A DNA stretch of 44,296 nt from positions 1 to 44,296 of the forward strand of contig JANYET010000001.1 in assembly GCA_025359785.1 (NCBI GenBank). The letters run 5' to 3'. The DNA is from Alphaproteobacteria bacterium (GTDB taxonomy: Bacteria; Pseudomonadota; Alphaproteobacteria; Caulobacterales; Caulobacteraceae). This document shows positions 24,609-34,066 of the stretch, one piece after another. A program made the position numbers and the translations under genes. The notes beneath the pieces are model-generated. The model worked only from the letters and a program-made list of their open reading frames with translations, made no database searches and had not been told where the DNA came from. Within the stretch, counting starts at the first letter, position 1; each line of letters opens with the position of its first letter.

Positions 24609-25637
24609 ATGATCTTCGAACAGATCGCCACCGGCGGGTGTCAATCCTACCTGGTCGGCTGTGAGGCGACCTGCGCTGCGGTCCTGATCGATCCCGAATT
24701 CAGCCAGATCGACCACTATCGCGGCCTGTTGGCCCAGCACGGGCTGACGCTGAAATACGTCATCGACACCCACACGCACGCAGACCATTTCTCGGCCAGC
24801 CGCGAACTGGGCAAGGCGCTGGGCGCGCCGGTGGTGATGCACCGCCTGGCGCCGGCGCCCTACGCCGACTTCCGCCTCGACGACGGCGACATGCTGATCG
24901 TCGGGAACCTGCGTCTGAAGGCGCTGCACACGCCGGGGCATACGCGGGATTCCATGAGCCTGGTGATGGACGACCGGGTGTTTACCGGCGACGCCCTGCT
25001 GATCGGCGGCACCGGGCGCACCGACCTGCCGACCGGCGACCCGCATGAACTCTACGACAGCCTGTTCGACGGGCTGCTGCGCCTGCCGCCGGAGACCAGG
25101 GTCTATCCTGCGCACGACTACAAGGGCCGCAGCCATTCCACCATCGGTACGGAGATCACCGACAATCCACGCCTGCAGAAGACCGAGCGGGCGGCCTTCG
25201 TGGCGATGATGCAGGCGCTGGACCTGGCCGCGCCGACCCACCTGACCGAGGCGCTGCGCACCAACATGAGCGGCGGCAAGACCGTGGCGCAACTGCTCAG
25301 CGAGGCCGCCGCCAAGGTGCCCTTCATGTCGCTTGGCGAACTGAACGAGCGCCTTGGCGGCAACCGGCGCGACCTGGTGATCCTCGACATCCGCGAGAAG
25401 GAGGCCTTCGACGCCGGCCATGTGCCGGGCGCGGTCCACCTGCCGCGCGGCCAGCTCGAGCTGCGGGTCAACAGCGAGCTGCCGGACCCGACGGTGCGGA
25501 TCCTGACCTGCTGCGAGTTCGGCAAGATATCGACGCTGGCGGCCGCCACCTTGCGCGAGCTCGGCTACGGTCGCGCCGCGGCGCTGGACGGCGGCATGAA
25601 GGCCTGGCGCGAGGCGGAGTTTCCGCTGGAGTCCTGA
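24609..25637 (+). CDS. Persulfide dioxygenase (ETHE1-like) fused to rhodanese
   Basis: The 342-residue protein has two parts. The N-terminal metallo-beta-lactamase-fold domain (1-235) carries HTHADH (about 55-60), LHTPGHT, VFTGDALLIGG followed by TGRTDLPTGD, and PAHDY. These are the iron ligands and signature of persulfide dioxygenases, which oxidise glutathione persulfide to sulfite. The C-terminal rhodanese domain (about 245-342) has ILDIREKEAFDAGHVPGAVHLPRG and the active-site loop CCEFGKIS, with the catalytic cysteine at about 302-303. The fusion fits a sulfide detoxification step in which the rhodanese passes sulfur to or from glutathione. It starts at ATG 24609. Confidence 0.92.
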   Translation: MIFEQIATGGCQSYLVGCEATCAAVLIDPEFSQIDHYRGLLAQHGLTLKYVIDTHTHADHFSASRELGKALGAPVVMHRLAPAPYADFRLDDGDMLIVGNLRLKALHTPGHTRDSMSLVMDDRVFTGDALLIGGTGRTDLPTGDPHELYDSLFDGLLRLPPETRVYPAHDYKGRSHSTIGTEITDNPRLQKTERAAFVAMMQALDLAAPTHLTEALRTNMSGGKTVAQLLSEAAAKVPFMSLGELNERLGGNRRDLVILDIREKEAFDAGHVPGAVHLPRGQLELRVNSELPDPTVRILTCCEFGKISTLAAATLRELGYGRAAALDGGMKAWREAEFPLES

Positions 25638-25690
25638 CGAGCCGTCGCTAGGGTCGCATCCACCCTCCCCGCATCCGTGGATTTCCGATC

Positions 25691-27100
25691 TTGCAAACCA
25701 AGACCCTCGCCGGCCTCGTCGCCCTTGCCGCGCTGTTCGCCACCTCCGCCCTTGCCGCGCCGGCCGCGCCGGTCTTGCCGAAGGTCGATCAGGCCGAGCA
25801 TGACCAGGCGCTGGCGCTGCTGAAAAAGGGCATCGGCTTCCGCACGGTGATCCCCGGCGACCAGGTCCCGGTCTATGCGGCCCATCTGAAGAGCGTGCTG
25901 GTGGCGGCGGGCTTCAAGCCGGACGAGGTGCAGATCGAGCCTGTGGCCGGCAGCGCGGTGCTGGTCGCCCGCTACGCCGGGACAGATGCCACGAAGAAGC
26001 CCATCGTCGTCATCGACCACATGGATGTGGTGGAGGCCCGGGCGTCGGACTGGACGCGCGACCCGTTCACCGCCGTGGAGGAGAACGGCTACGTCTTCGG
26101 GCGTGGCTCCGGCGACGACAAGTTCGACGTGTCGGTGATCGTCACGGTTCTGGGCAAGCTGAAGCGCGAGGGCTGGAAGCCCGGCCGCGAGGTGATCCTG
26201 GCGCTGTCGGGCGACGAAGAGACCCTGATGCAGACGGCCCGCAAGCTGGCGGCCGACCTGAAGGGCGCCGAGCTGGTGCTGAACGGCGACGCCGGCGGCG
26301 GCAGCCTGACCGAGGACGGCAAGCCCGAGCTCTACGGTCTGCAGGCGGCGGAGAAGACCTATGCCGACTTCGAGATCACCGTCACCGATCCGGGCGGCCA
26401 CTCCAGCCGGCCCGGCAAGACCAACGCAATCTACCGGCTCGGCGCCGATCTGGCGCGGCTGGCGGCCTACCAGTTCCCGGCGATGCGCAGCGAGATCACC
26501 ATGGCCGGCTTCAAGGCCGCGGCCGCCTCGCGCACCGGGCCGACCGGCGATGCGCTGCGAGCCTATGTGGCCAATCCGAACGACGCCGCGGCGATCGCCA
26601 CGCTGTCGGATGACCGGGATTTCGTGGGCCAGCTTCACACCACCTGCGTGGCGACCATGCTCAGCGGCGGCCACGCCACCAACGCGCTGCCGCAGAAGGC
26701 CACGGCCTCGGTGAACTGCCGCATCTTCCCCGGCACGGCCTCGGAGGACGTGCGCCAGACGCTGATCAAGGTCATCGCCGACCCTGGCGCAACCGTGACC
26801 CGCGAGAACGACGGCTCCATCGATGCGCCCGCCTCGCCGCTGCGGCCCGACGTGCTGGCGGCGGTGACCAAGGCCGTGCACGCCCGCTATCCCGGCCTGC
26901 CGGTGGTGCCGAACATGTCGGCCGGCGCGACGGATTCGATGTTCTTCCGCGCGCTCGGCGTGCCGGCCTACGGGGTATCGGGCATGTTCACCAAGGCGTC
27001 GGACGACTTCGCCCACGGCCTCAACGAGCGCATCCCGATCGCGACCATCGACGGGGCTCTGGCCCAGTGGGAGATGATCCTGAAGGACCTGGCGAAGTAG
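25691..27100 (+). CDS. Secreted M20 family metallopeptidase
   Basis: M20 enzymes are two-zinc peptidases or amidases. The 469-residue product starts with a signal peptide (TKTLAGLVALAALFATSALAAP). Zinc-site motifs follow in order: VVIDHMDVVEA, RGSGDDKFDV, ALSGDEETLMQ, NGDAGGG, and the final histidine in FAHGLNERI. A dimerisation domain lies between (ITVTDPGGHSSRPGKTNAIYR). The product is therefore likely a periplasmic dipeptidase or carboxypeptidase-like enzyme. It starts at TTG 25691, the only start giving a complete signal peptide. The next gene begins 13 bp later. Confidence 0.88.
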   Translation: MQTKTLAGLVALAALFATSALAAPAAPVLPKVDQAEHDQALALLKKGIGFRTVIPGDQVPVYAAHLKSVLVAAGFKPDEVQIEPVAGSAVLVARYAGTDATKKPIVVIDHMDVVEARASDWTRDPFTAVEENGYVFGRGSGDDKFDVSVIVTVLGKLKREGWKPGREVILALSGDEETLMQTARKLAADLKGAELVLNGDAGGGSLTEDGKPELYGLQAAEKTYADFEITVTDPGGHSSRPGKTNAIYRLGADLARLAAYQFPAMRSEITMAGFKAAAASRTGPTGDALRAYVANPNDAAAIATLSDDRDFVGQLHTTCVATMLSGGHATNALPQKATASVNCRIFPGTASEDVRQTLIKVIADPGATVTRENDGSIDAPASPLRPDVLAAVTKAVHARYPGLPVVPNMSAGATDSMFFRALGVPAYGVSGMFTKASDDFAHGLNERIPIATIDGALAQWEMILKDLAK

Positions 27101-27113
27101 AGTCGCGCCGGCG

Positions 27114-27836
27114 ATGCAGCGAACGGGAGAGGGCTTGGAGAACGGCCGGCAAAAAGGCGCCCATGGCATCATGTCGTTTGCCCGTGAACTGCTGATCGTC
27201 GTGGTCGGCGTGGTCATCGCCATCGGCCTGGGCCAGGCGGTGGACGCCGCACACTGGCGAGACAGCGTGGCCGAGGCGCGGGATTCACTTCGCAACGAGC
27301 TGCGCGCCAACGACGATTTCTACGCCTTTCGGGTCGCCGTCAGCGCCTGTGTCGGACGCAGGCTGGCCGAATTGAACAGCATTACCGAGGACGCGGCGGC
27401 GCACCGCCAGGTGGCGCCAGTCGGTGACCTCACCCTGCACATCGGGTCCCTGCTCGCAGATGACGTCTGGCAATCCGAACGCGCGGGCCAGACCCTGGTC
27501 CATCTGCCGAAAGCGGAGCTCGAACGGTTCAGCCGGACCTATAGCCAGCAGATCGATATCCGCGCCTGGCTGAACCGCGAGACGGAACTCTGGGCCGGCA
27601 TACGCCTGCTCGAAGGCGCTCCAGGGCGCCTGACGCCAAGCGATATCACCCTTGTCCGCAAGAGCATTCAGGAGGCGCGCGCGACGAACTACCTCGTCAC
27701 GTTGAACGCAGCCGAACAACTTGAAATCAACGCCGCCCTGGGCGTCACCAAGACGGAAGCAAAACCCGCCGAGATCGCGGCGGCTTGCGCGCCCCTGCTT
27801 CGTGCGCCGCCGGCGCGGCCCTTCACCACCTACTGA
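27114..27836 (+). CDS. Membrane-anchored hypothetical protein
   Basis: The product (240 residues) has one strong hydrophobic segment near the N-terminus (ELLIVVVGVVIAIGLGQAVD, about residues 25-44) and then a long soluble domain rich in charged helices, such as WRDSVAEARDSLRNELRANDDFYAFRVAV. Thus it is probably anchored in the inner membrane with the rest in the periplasm. I do not recognise a catalytic motif. ATG 27171 is an alternative start just before the membrane segment. It follows the M20 peptidase by 13 bp and may be co-transcribed, and it converges on the GNAT gene. Confidence 0.7.
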   Translation: MQRTGEGLENGRQKGAHGIMSFARELLIVVVGVVIAIGLGQAVDAAHWRDSVAEARDSLRNELRANDDFYAFRVAVSACVGRRLAELNSITEDAAAHRQVAPVGDLTLHIGSLLADDVWQSERAGQTLVHLPKAELERFSRTYSQQIDIRAWLNRETELWAGIRLLEGAPGRLTPSDITLVRKSIQEARATNYLVTLNAAEQLEINAALGVTKTEAKPAEIAAACAPLLRAPPARPFTTY

Positions 27837-27843
27837 CGCAAGG

Positions 27844-28569
27844 TCACCGCCAATAGTGATAGCGCCAAGCCGCGCTGAAGCCCGCGCGGCGATAGAGGCG
27901 TCGCGCCGGGTTGGCCTCTTCGACCTGCAGGAAGACCCGATCCACACCTCTGGACAGGGCTTCACGGCCCAGGGCGGCCAGGACGGCGGCGGCGACGCCC
28001 TTGCCGCGATGGGCGGGCGCGGTGCGCATGCCGTGGATGCCGGCCCAGGTCGCGCCGAAGCTCATCACACCCACCCCTTGGGTTTCCCCGCCCTCGCCGG
28101 CCGCGCCATAGACCGCGCCGGGCGAGCGGGTCAGCGCGGCGATACGATGGGCCCCGTCAGCGGCATCGAAGCCGTCGCCCAGGAATACCGCGCTCCAGGC
28201 GTCGTCGGGCTCCGACAGCATATGCGCGGATGCCGTTGATAATTCGGCCAAATCGACGATATTCCCGGTCTTGAAGATCGTCGGCTGCTCCGGCGTGAAA
28301 CCCCGCGCGGTCAGGTCGTCACGGACGGCGGCCAGCGACGGCACATCGGCGATGCGGAAGGCCGGCTTGAGGCCGCGATCGCGGTAGGCCGCCGCGACCT
28401 CGCCGATCGCCTCGGGGCCGATGTCGTGGCTGAGGGGGACGGCGCTCTTCGCTCGACCGATGGTTCCATCTTCGAGCGGGACCAGCCAGTCGCCGATCTG
28501 CAGGATCTCAGGCGGCGCGACGGCGGCGACGGTGTCGCGCTCCAGCGCCTCGACGGCGGCCGGCCGCAC
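27844..28569 (-). CDS. GNAT family N-acetyltransferase
   Basis: The 241-residue product has an unassigned N-terminal half and a C-terminal GNAT domain (about 120-241). The acetyl-CoA loop is GMRTAPAHRGKGVAAAVLAA, where R-x-x-G-x-G-x-A fits the consensus, followed by FLQVEEANPARRLYRRAGF, the usual motif B. The substrate is unknown. The start is GTG 28569, immediately after the smpB stop codon, so it is translated with or soon after smpB. The N-terminal half may be a second, degenerate GNAT-like module. Confidence 0.88.
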   Translation of the reverse strand: MRPAAVEALERDTVAAVAPPEILQIGDWLVPLEDGTIGRAKSAVPLSHDIGPEAIGEVAAAYRDRGLKPAFRIADVPSLAAVRDDLTARGFTPEQPTIFKTGNIVDLAELSTASAHMLSEPDDAWSAVFLGDGFDAADGAHRIAALTRSPGAVYGAAGEGGETQGVGVMSFGATWAGIHGMRTAPAHRGKGVAAAVLAALGREALSRGVDRVFLQVEEANPARRLYRRAGFSAAWRYHYWR

Positions 28570-29046
28570 CTAGCTGTGATCCTTCATGAGCCGGGCTTTG
28601 TCCCGCTGCCAATCGCGCTCGGCGGTGGCTTCGCGCTTGTCGTGTTCCTTCTTGCCCTTGGCCAGCGCGACCTCGAGCTTGGCCATGCCGCGGTCGTTCC
28701 AGAACAGCTTGGTCGGGATGATCGTTCGGCCGTCACGCTGCACGGCGCCGATCAGCTTGTCGATCTCCTTCCGCTTCAGCAGCAGCTTCCGGTGGCGGCG
28801 CGGCTCGTGATTGAAGTGCGGGCCGGACTGGGCGTAGGGCGGGATATCGGCGTTGACGAGCATGATCTCGTCGCCCTCCACCGCCGCATAGCTCTCCGCG
28901 ATATTGGCCCGGCCGTTGCGCAGGGATTTGACCTCCGAGCCGGTGAGCACCAGGCCAGCTTCGAAGAAGGTCTCCAGGAAATAGTCGAACCGCGCGCGGC
29001 GGTTTTCCGCGATCAGTTTGCGCGGGGCCTCGGCTTTGGGAGCCAT
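28570..29046 (-). CDS. smpB: SsrA-binding protein SmpB
   Basis: SmpB binds tmRNA and places it in stalled ribosomes for trans-translation. The 158-residue product has [43 protein letters not shown] and the C-terminal basic tail [24 protein letters not shown], which folds as a helix in the mRNA channel. Size is normal. Its ATG overlaps the dapA stop by ATGA (29044-29048), so the pair is coupled. Confidence 0.97.
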   Translation of the reverse strand: MAPKAEAPRKLIAENRRARFDYFLETFFEAGLVLTGSEVKSLRNGRANIAESYAAVEGDEIMLVNADIPPYAQSGPHFNHEPRRHRKLLLKRKEIDKLIGAVQRDGRTIIPTKLFWNDRGMAKLEVALAKGKKEHDKREATAERDWQRDKARLMKDHS

Positions 29047-29930
29047 CAGATCACGCCCGCGTCCCGCATGCCGGCGAGGACCTCCGCGCGGGAGGCTGCC
29101 GACGCGGGCATGATCGGCAGGCGCGCGTCCTCGGCGCAGAGGCCCAGGTGGGCCATCGCGAACTTGGCGGGCGCTGGCGAGGCGTCGGTGAACAGCGCCT
29201 TATGCAGGCGGATCAGGCGGTCCTGGTGGTAGAGCGCGCCCTGCCAGTTCCCGGCCAGCACGTCGTTGTAAAAGGCCACGCATTGCTCAGGCGCGACGTT
29301 GCAGGTGACGGAGATCGCGCCGTGGCCGCCGTGGGCCATATAGCCCAGGGCCGCGTCGTCATTGCCCGACAGCATCACCCAGTCCTCGCCACACATCAGC
29401 CGCTGGGAACTGGCGCGGGCCATGTCGCCCGTGGCGTCCTTGATGCCGACGATATTGGGCAACTTGGCCAGGCGCGCCAGGACCTCGTTGGAGATGTCGA
29501 CGCTAGTCCGGGCGGGCACGTTGTAGACCAGCACGGGCATCTGCACCGCCGCGTTGATCGCCGCGTAGTGGGCGTAGAGGCCCTCCTGGCTTGGGCGATT
29601 GTAGTAGGGCGTGACCACCAGGGCCGCGTCGGCGCCGACGGTCTTCGCATGGCGGACCAGTTCAATCGCCTCAGCCGTGGCGTTGGAGCCCGCACCGGCG
29701 ACCACCGGCACGCGGCCGGCGGCGGTCTTCACGCAGAGTTCGACGACCCGCCGGTGCTCATCATGGCTCAGCGTCGCGGTCTCACCGGTGGTGCCGACCG
29801 GCACCAGGCCGTGGACGCCCGCGCCGATCTGGCGCTCGATCAGCCGCACGAAGGCGTCTTCGTCGATGGCCCCGTCGCGGAATGGGGTGATGAGGGCCGG
29901 AATAACGCCGCGGAACATAAGCTCGGACAT
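29046..29930 (-). CDS. dapA: 4-hydroxy-tetrahydrodipicolinate synthase
   Basis: DapA joins pyruvate and aspartate semialdehyde, the first committed step to diaminopimelate and lysine. The 294-residue product begins [20 protein letters not shown]. The pyruvate pocket is [16 protein letters not shown], the tyrosine lies in [18 protein letters not shown] and the Schiff-base lysine in [15 protein letters not shown]. The frame is open far upstream on this strand, but the family N-terminus and the divergent slt gene fix the start at 29930. It precedes smpB with a 3-bp shared stop/start and is divergent from the lytic transglycosylase gene. Confidence 0.97.
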   Translation of the reverse strand: MSELMFRGVIPALITPFRDGAIDEDAFVRLIERQIGAGVHGLVPVGTTGETATLSHDEHRRVVELCVKTAAGRVPVVAGAGSNATAEAIELVRHAKTVGADAALVVTPYYNRPSQEGLYAHYAAINAAVQMPVLVYNVPARTSVDISNEVLARLAKLPNIVGIKDATGDMARASSQRLMCGEDWVMLSGNDDAALGYMAHGGHGAISVTCNVAPEQCVAFYNDVLAGNWQGALYHQDRLIRLHKALFTDASPAPAKFAMAHLGLCAEDARLPIMPASAASRAEVLAGMRDAGVI

Positions 29931-30068
29931 CGGAGTGCAAATTGCCGTGATTGGACGCATCTCAAGGCGTCGTTCAGATTCGGCGCGACAATATGTTGCC
30001 GTGGGCGCTGCCCGCAATGACCTATTGATTCGGTTCGAGTTCCACGTCGAGTTTCCTGCAGAGTTCCC

Positions 30069-32201
30069 TTGGGGCGTCCGTTGCATTCGATCGCACGCAA
30101 AGCCGTTCTGATCGCCGGGGTCGCGGTGATGGCCGCGGGCCTGGCCCGCGCCCAGTCGCTGGACGCCATCGGCGACCTGCTGGACGCCGCCACGAAGTCG
30201 TCGCCGCTGGATACGCCAGCCCCGCCGCACAATATCAGCCACCCGCTGTCGGACCGCGACGCAGCCCTGCTGCGCGACGCCATCGAGGACGCCCGCCACG
30301 GCAGCGTCAGCGGGGCGCGTGAGTCCATCGCCGGAATGAGCGACCCTCTGGCCCGTAAGACGGCGACCTGGGCGCTGGTCGATTCCTGCGCCGACTCGCT
30401 GGGCTTCTATGACGTGGACGCCGCTCGACGCGAGCTGGCCGGCTGGCCTCGGGCGCAGCGCCGGCAGGCTGCCGCCGAACGGCTGATCGAGACCGCCGGC
30501 AAGACGCCGCAGCAGACCGTGGACTGGTTCGCGGGCGCGGAGCCCACGACCGCCCAGGGCGCGACAGCACTCGCCGCCGCCTACAGAGGCCTTGGCCGGG
30601 CGGCGGACGCCACCGTGCTGATCAAGCGCTGGTGGCGCGACAAGAGCTTCGACGCCGAGCCGCAGCGCGCGATGCTGGCCCGTTTCGGTGACCTGCTGAC
30701 CCAGGACGACCACATCCACCGCGCCGATGTGCTGCTCTACGGCAAGGAAGGCGCTGCGGCGCGCGACATGATGATGCTGCTGCCGGCCGCGCAGCAGGAC
30801 ATGGCCCGGGCGCGCATCGCGCTGCGCGCCGACGCCCGTAACGCGACGGACCTGGTGGCGTCCCTGCCGCCCGAGGCCGCCCAGAGCCCGGGCGTAGCCT
30901 TCGAGCGCGCCGCCTATCTGCGTCGCCATGGGCTGGACAGCCTGGCGCTCGCCGAAGCGCCCTACTTCCCGCACGAAGTGACCAGCAGCGACCAGGCCGA
31001 CCGGATCTGGGACGAACGGCGACATCTGGTGCTGGCGGCCCTGCGAGCCGGGGACGCCAAGGCCGCCTATGCGGCGACCGCCGACAGCGGCCTGAGCGCA
31101 GGCTCGCCCGGCGCGGACGCCGAGTTCGACGCCGGCTGGATCGCGCTCACCAAACTGAACGATCCGACCAAGGCCGGCCGCCACTTCGCCGCCGTCGAGC
31201 GGATCGGGACGTCGCCGGTGACCAAAGGCCGCGCGCTCTATTGGGAAGGCCGCGCCGCCGAGGCCCGGGGCGATAAGGCGGCGAGCGAGGCCTTCTATGG
31301 CCGCGCCGCGCAGAACTACACGGCCTTCTACGGCATGCTGGCCGCCGAGAAGATCGGTAAGCGCCTGACCCTGCCCGCCGACCCGGAGATAACACCGGAG
31401 GCGCGGCGCGCTTTCGAGGCGCGCAGTGAAATCCAGGCGACCCGCCTGCTGTTCGACTACGGCCAGCGCGAACTGTTCCGCGCCTTCGTGCTCAGTCTCG
31501 ACGACATCCTGCCGACCGCGCAGGACGAGGCGCAGCTGATCGACCTGGCGCGCGGCTACGGCGAGATGGAGGTCTCGATGAAGGCCGCCCGGGGCGCGGC
31601 GCAGCGGGGCTTCATCCTGCCCGGCCGGGCCTATCCCCTGCGCAGCGCGCCGGACGGCGGGGCGGCGGAGCCGGCGCTGGTGCTAGCCATCACCCGACAG
31701 GAGAGCAGCTTCGATCCGAACGTCCGCTCCGGCGCGGGCGCGCGCGGCATGATGCAGCTGATGCCCGGCACGGCGAAGATCCTCGCCAAGCGGATCGGCG
31801 TTGCCTATTCGCCCTCGCAGCTCGACGAGCCCGAATACAACATGAAGCTCGGCGCGACCTTCCTGGGCCAGCTGGTCAGCCAGTTCTCCGGCTCCTACAT
31901 CATGGCCGCGGCGGGCTATAACGCCGGTCCCGGCCGGCCGACTCAGTGGACGCAGTTCTGCGGCGACCCACGAGGCGGTGCGACCGACCCGGTCGACTTC
32001 ATCGAATGCATCCCGTTCTCGGAGACCCGAAACTATGTGATGCGGGTGATGGAGAACCAGCAGATCTACCGCGCCAAGCTGAACGGCGGGTCGGCCCCCT
32101 ACACGCTGACGGCCGACCTGAAGCGCGGGGCCTACAGCTACAACCCGCCTGCGTCGCCGATGCCGACGGTGGCCGAGGTGGGCATGCCGTCGGGGCGTTA
32201 G
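30069..32201 (+). CDS. Soluble lytic murein transglycosylase
   Basis: This enzyme cleaves peptidoglycan between MurNAc and GlcNAc, leaving a 1,6-anhydro end. The 710-residue product has a signal peptide ([20 protein letters not shown]), a long alpha-helical superhelical region, and a C-terminal SLT domain. The catalytic glutamate is in [14 protein letters not shown] (about residue 545), followed by [14 protein letters not shown] and [14 protein letters not shown]. It uses TTG 30069 or the TTG at 30081, both giving the same signal peptide. It is divergent from dapA with about 138 bp between them. Confidence 0.92.
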   Translation: MGRPLHSIARKAVLIAGVAVMAAGLARAQSLDAIGDLLDAATKSSPLDTPAPPHNISHPLSDRDAALLRDAIEDARHGSVSGARESIAGMSDPLARKTATWALVDSCADSLGFYDVDAARRELAGWPRAQRRQAAAERLIETAGKTPQQTVDWFAGAEPTTAQGATALAAAYRGLGRAADATVLIKRWWRDKSFDAEPQRAMLARFGDLLTQDDHIHRADVLLYGKEGAAARDMMMLLPAAQQDMARARIALRADARNATDLVASLPPEAAQSPGVAFERAAYLRRHGLDSLALAEAPYFPHEVTSSDQADRIWDERRHLVLAALRAGDAKAAYAATADSGLSAGSPGADAEFDAGWIALTKLNDPTKAGRHFAAVERIGTSPVTKGRALYWEGRAAEARGDKAASEAFYGRAAQNYTAFYGMLAAEKIGKRLTLPADPEITPEARRAFEARSEIQATRLLFDYGQRELFRAFVLSLDDILPTAQDEAQLIDLARGYGEMEVSMKAARGAAQRGFILPGRAYPLRSAPDGGAAEPALVLAITRQESSFDPNVRSGAGARGMMQLMPGTAKILAKRIGVAYSPSQLDEPEYNMKLGATFLGQLVSQFSGSYIMAAAGYNAGPGRPTQWTQFCGDPRGGATDPVDFIECIPFSETRNYVMRVMENQQIYRAKLNGGSAPYTLTADLKRGAYSYNPPASPMPTVAEVGMPSGR

Positions 32202-32215
32202 GTTCGGGCTCTTGG

Positions 32216-32329
32216 TGTCATCCCGGAAGGTGCGCAGCGCCTGTCCAGGATTCCCAAGCTTTGTGAATAGTCCCAGGCGATCGGCGTCTATGGGTCCCGG
32301 CCTGCGCGTGCCGCGAAGCCGCGATGACA
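32216..32329. repeat. Palindromic repeat element, tgtcatc...gatgaca ends
   Basis: Between slt and the TetR gene lies a 114-bp element that begins tgtcatcccgg and ends gatgaca. The left end (about 38 bp) and the reverse complement of the right end are recognisably alike over their length. The sequence type, with tgtcatcccgga and further C/G-rich units, resembles widely scattered interspersed repeats of alphaproteobacteria. No coding frame of note runs through it. A structural role at the slt 3' end is possible. Confidence 0.55.
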
Positions 32330-32347
32330 TCGATTGAGCAGGGTCGC

Positions 32348-32983
32348 TTAGTCCACCACCAACCCGTTCAGCAGCCCGTCCAGCGTTACCGTGACCAGGT
32401 CATCGCGGTCGGCCCAGGCGAAGGCGGGGCGTGACGCCAGCAGGGCGACGACGCCATGGCAGGACATCCAGAGGGATTGAGCCGCGCTTTCCGCCGTCCC
32501 GACCCGCAGGCGGCCAGCGGCGGCGATCTCGCGCACCACATTGCGAAAGACCTCGTAGCACTGGGTGGAAAGGTTGTTGGTGTCTTCCGGCCAGGGGTCG
32601 GCGGGGACCTGCGGGCGGCCGGAATAGACCAGCTCATAGGCATTGGGATGCTCCATGCCCCAGCGCATGTAGGCCTCCAGCATCATCTGGACGCGGACCA
32701 CCGGATCGAGCGGCTTAGCGGCGATCTCGCTGTTGCGCTCGTAGAGCAGGCGCAGCGTCCGCTCGCAAATCTCCAGCAGGATGCAGCCCTTGTCCTGGAA
32801 GTGCATGTAGAGGGCGGTGGAGGACACACCGACCTCGTCGGCGATCTTGCGGATCGTGGCGCCTTCATAGCCGTTGGCGACGAAAATCCGCTCGGCGGCC
32901 TCGAGAATCTCGGCGCGGCGCAGATGCCCGTCGCCCTTGGCTTTGCGCGCCGACTTGCGCGGCGTGGTGATGGCTTCCGACAA
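32348..32983 (-). CDS. TetR family transcriptional regulator
   Basis: The product from TTG 32983 has 211 residues. Its N-terminal helix-turn-helix (about 22-65) reads RAEILEAAERIFVANGYEGATIRKIADEVGVSSTALYMHF, typical of TetR. The C-terminal ligand domain has WGMEHPNAYELVYSG, as in the TetR_C_33-like type. No ATG or GTG is in frame near the expected start, and agaaag lies upstream of the TTG. It is divergent from the methyltransferase gene by 150 bp and could regulate itself and that gene. The inducer is unknown. Confidence 0.85.
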   Translation of the reverse strand: MSEAITTPRKSARKAKGDGHLRRAEILEAAERIFVANGYEGATIRKIADEVGVSSTALYMHFQDKGCILLEICERTLRLLYERNSEIAAKPLDPVVRVQMMLEAYMRWGMEHPNAYELVYSGRPQVPADPWPEDTNNLSTQCYEVFRNVVREIAAAGRLRVGTAESAAQSLWMSCHGVVALLASRPAFAWADRDDLVTVTLDGLLNGLVVD

Positions 32984-33133
32984 AGGACACTTTCTACAAA
33001 TTCGCTTTCCGCTACGGGAGCCTAAATCCGGGATGGTGACAAGTCCGGGTTGCAGTTCTGAAATCCAAAACGCGGCCTCGCTCTGGACGAGGCTCTGGAC
33101 GGGCCCCGCACGGACCGCGTAAGCGCGGGGACC

Positions 33134-34066
33134 ATGAGCTTGCCCGATCCCACGGTCGCCGACCTGCCCAGCGTGATGCGCACGCGCGGCTGGGCCGACT
33201 ACGGGCTGATCGACAGTGGGCATGGGCGCAAGCTGGAGCGCTATGGGCGGTTCACGGTGGTGCGGCCGGAGCCGCAGTGCCTGTGGGCGCCGGCGCTGCC
33301 CGCGGCAGCCTGGGACGCCGCCGATGCGGTGTTCGATCCGACCGATGAAGACGACGCTGGCCGCTGGAAGCTCAAGGGCGAGGCCACCCCGCTGGCCAAC
33401 GGCGAGGCTTGGCCGCTGTCGTGGGGCGATGTGCGGTTCAACAGCCGGTTCACCAGCTTCCGGCATCTGGCCTTCTTCCCGGAGCAGGCGGCCAATTGGG
33501 CCTGGCTGGACACCGCGGTGCGCGGCGCGGGCGATCAGCCGAAAGTGCTGAATCTGTTCGGCTATACGGGCGTAGCCAGCCTCGTCATGGCGGCGGCCGG
33601 CGCGGCGGTGACCCATGTGGACGCGTCGAAGCGCGCGGTGGCCTGGGCGCGGGAGAACGCGGCGCTGTCCGGCCTCGCCGAGCAGCCGATCCGCTGGATC
33701 GCCGAGGACGCGCGCAAATATGTGCAGCGCGAGGTGCGGCGCGGTTCGAAGTACGAGGGGATCATCCTCGATCCGCCAAAATACGGCCGCGGGCCGGACG
33801 GCGAGGTCTGGAAACTATTCGAAAACCTGCCTGAACTTGCTGGCCTATGTGCTGAACTTCTTTCGGAAAATGCCCGATTCCTGGTGTTGAACGCCTATGC
33901 CGAGCGGATCAGCGGCGCGGCTTTGTCCGGCCTGCTCGCCGACACGCTGAAGGGCCGCGGCGGAAGCATCGAATGGGGCGAACTGGCGCTCGTGCAGGAA
34001 GACGGGGCGCGTGAGATCGGCATGAGCTTCTACGCGCGCTGGCAGTCGGATGGTGGAAAGTCGTGA
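33134..34066 (+). CDS. Class I SAM-dependent RNA methyltransferase, RlmI-like
   Basis: The 310-residue product has a domain before the Rossmann fold containing WADYGLIDSGHGRKLERYGRF and FTSFRHLAFFPEQAANWAW. The SAM-binding loop is VLNLFGYTGVASLVMAAAG; IRWIAEDARKYVQREV and ILDPPKYGRGPDGEVWK form the catalytic region. Members of this type modify rRNA cytosines or guanines, but it is shorter than RlmI and has no PUA domain. It overlaps the SpoU gene by GTGA, so two RNA modification enzymes are made together. Confidence 0.85.
   Translation: MSLPDPTVADLPSVMRTRGWADYGLIDSGHGRKLERYGRFTVVRPEPQCLWAPALPAAAWDAADAVFDPTDEDDAGRWKLKGEATPLANGEAWPLSWGDVRFNSRFTSFRHLAFFPEQAANWAWLDTAVRGAGDQPKVLNLFGYTGVASLVMAAAGAAVTHVDASKRAVAWARENAALSGLAEQPIRWIAEDARKYVQREVRRGSKYEGIILDPPKYGRGPDGEVWKLFENLPELAGLCAELLSENARFLVLNAYAERISGAALSGLLADTLKGRGGSIEWGELALVQEDGAREIGMSFYARWQSDGGKS

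Noticed and set aside
30020..30045. T-loop-like ggttcgagttcc in the dapA-slt spacer
   Set aside because: There is no matching acceptor stem, anticodon arm or D arm within 75 bases, so it is not a tRNA.
29931..31184. dapA frame open for more than 400 codons upstream of the chosen start
   Set aside because: The upstream part is the antisense of the signal-peptide and helical region of the lytic transglycosylase. The DapA family begins at [13 protein letters not shown], so the extension is not coding.
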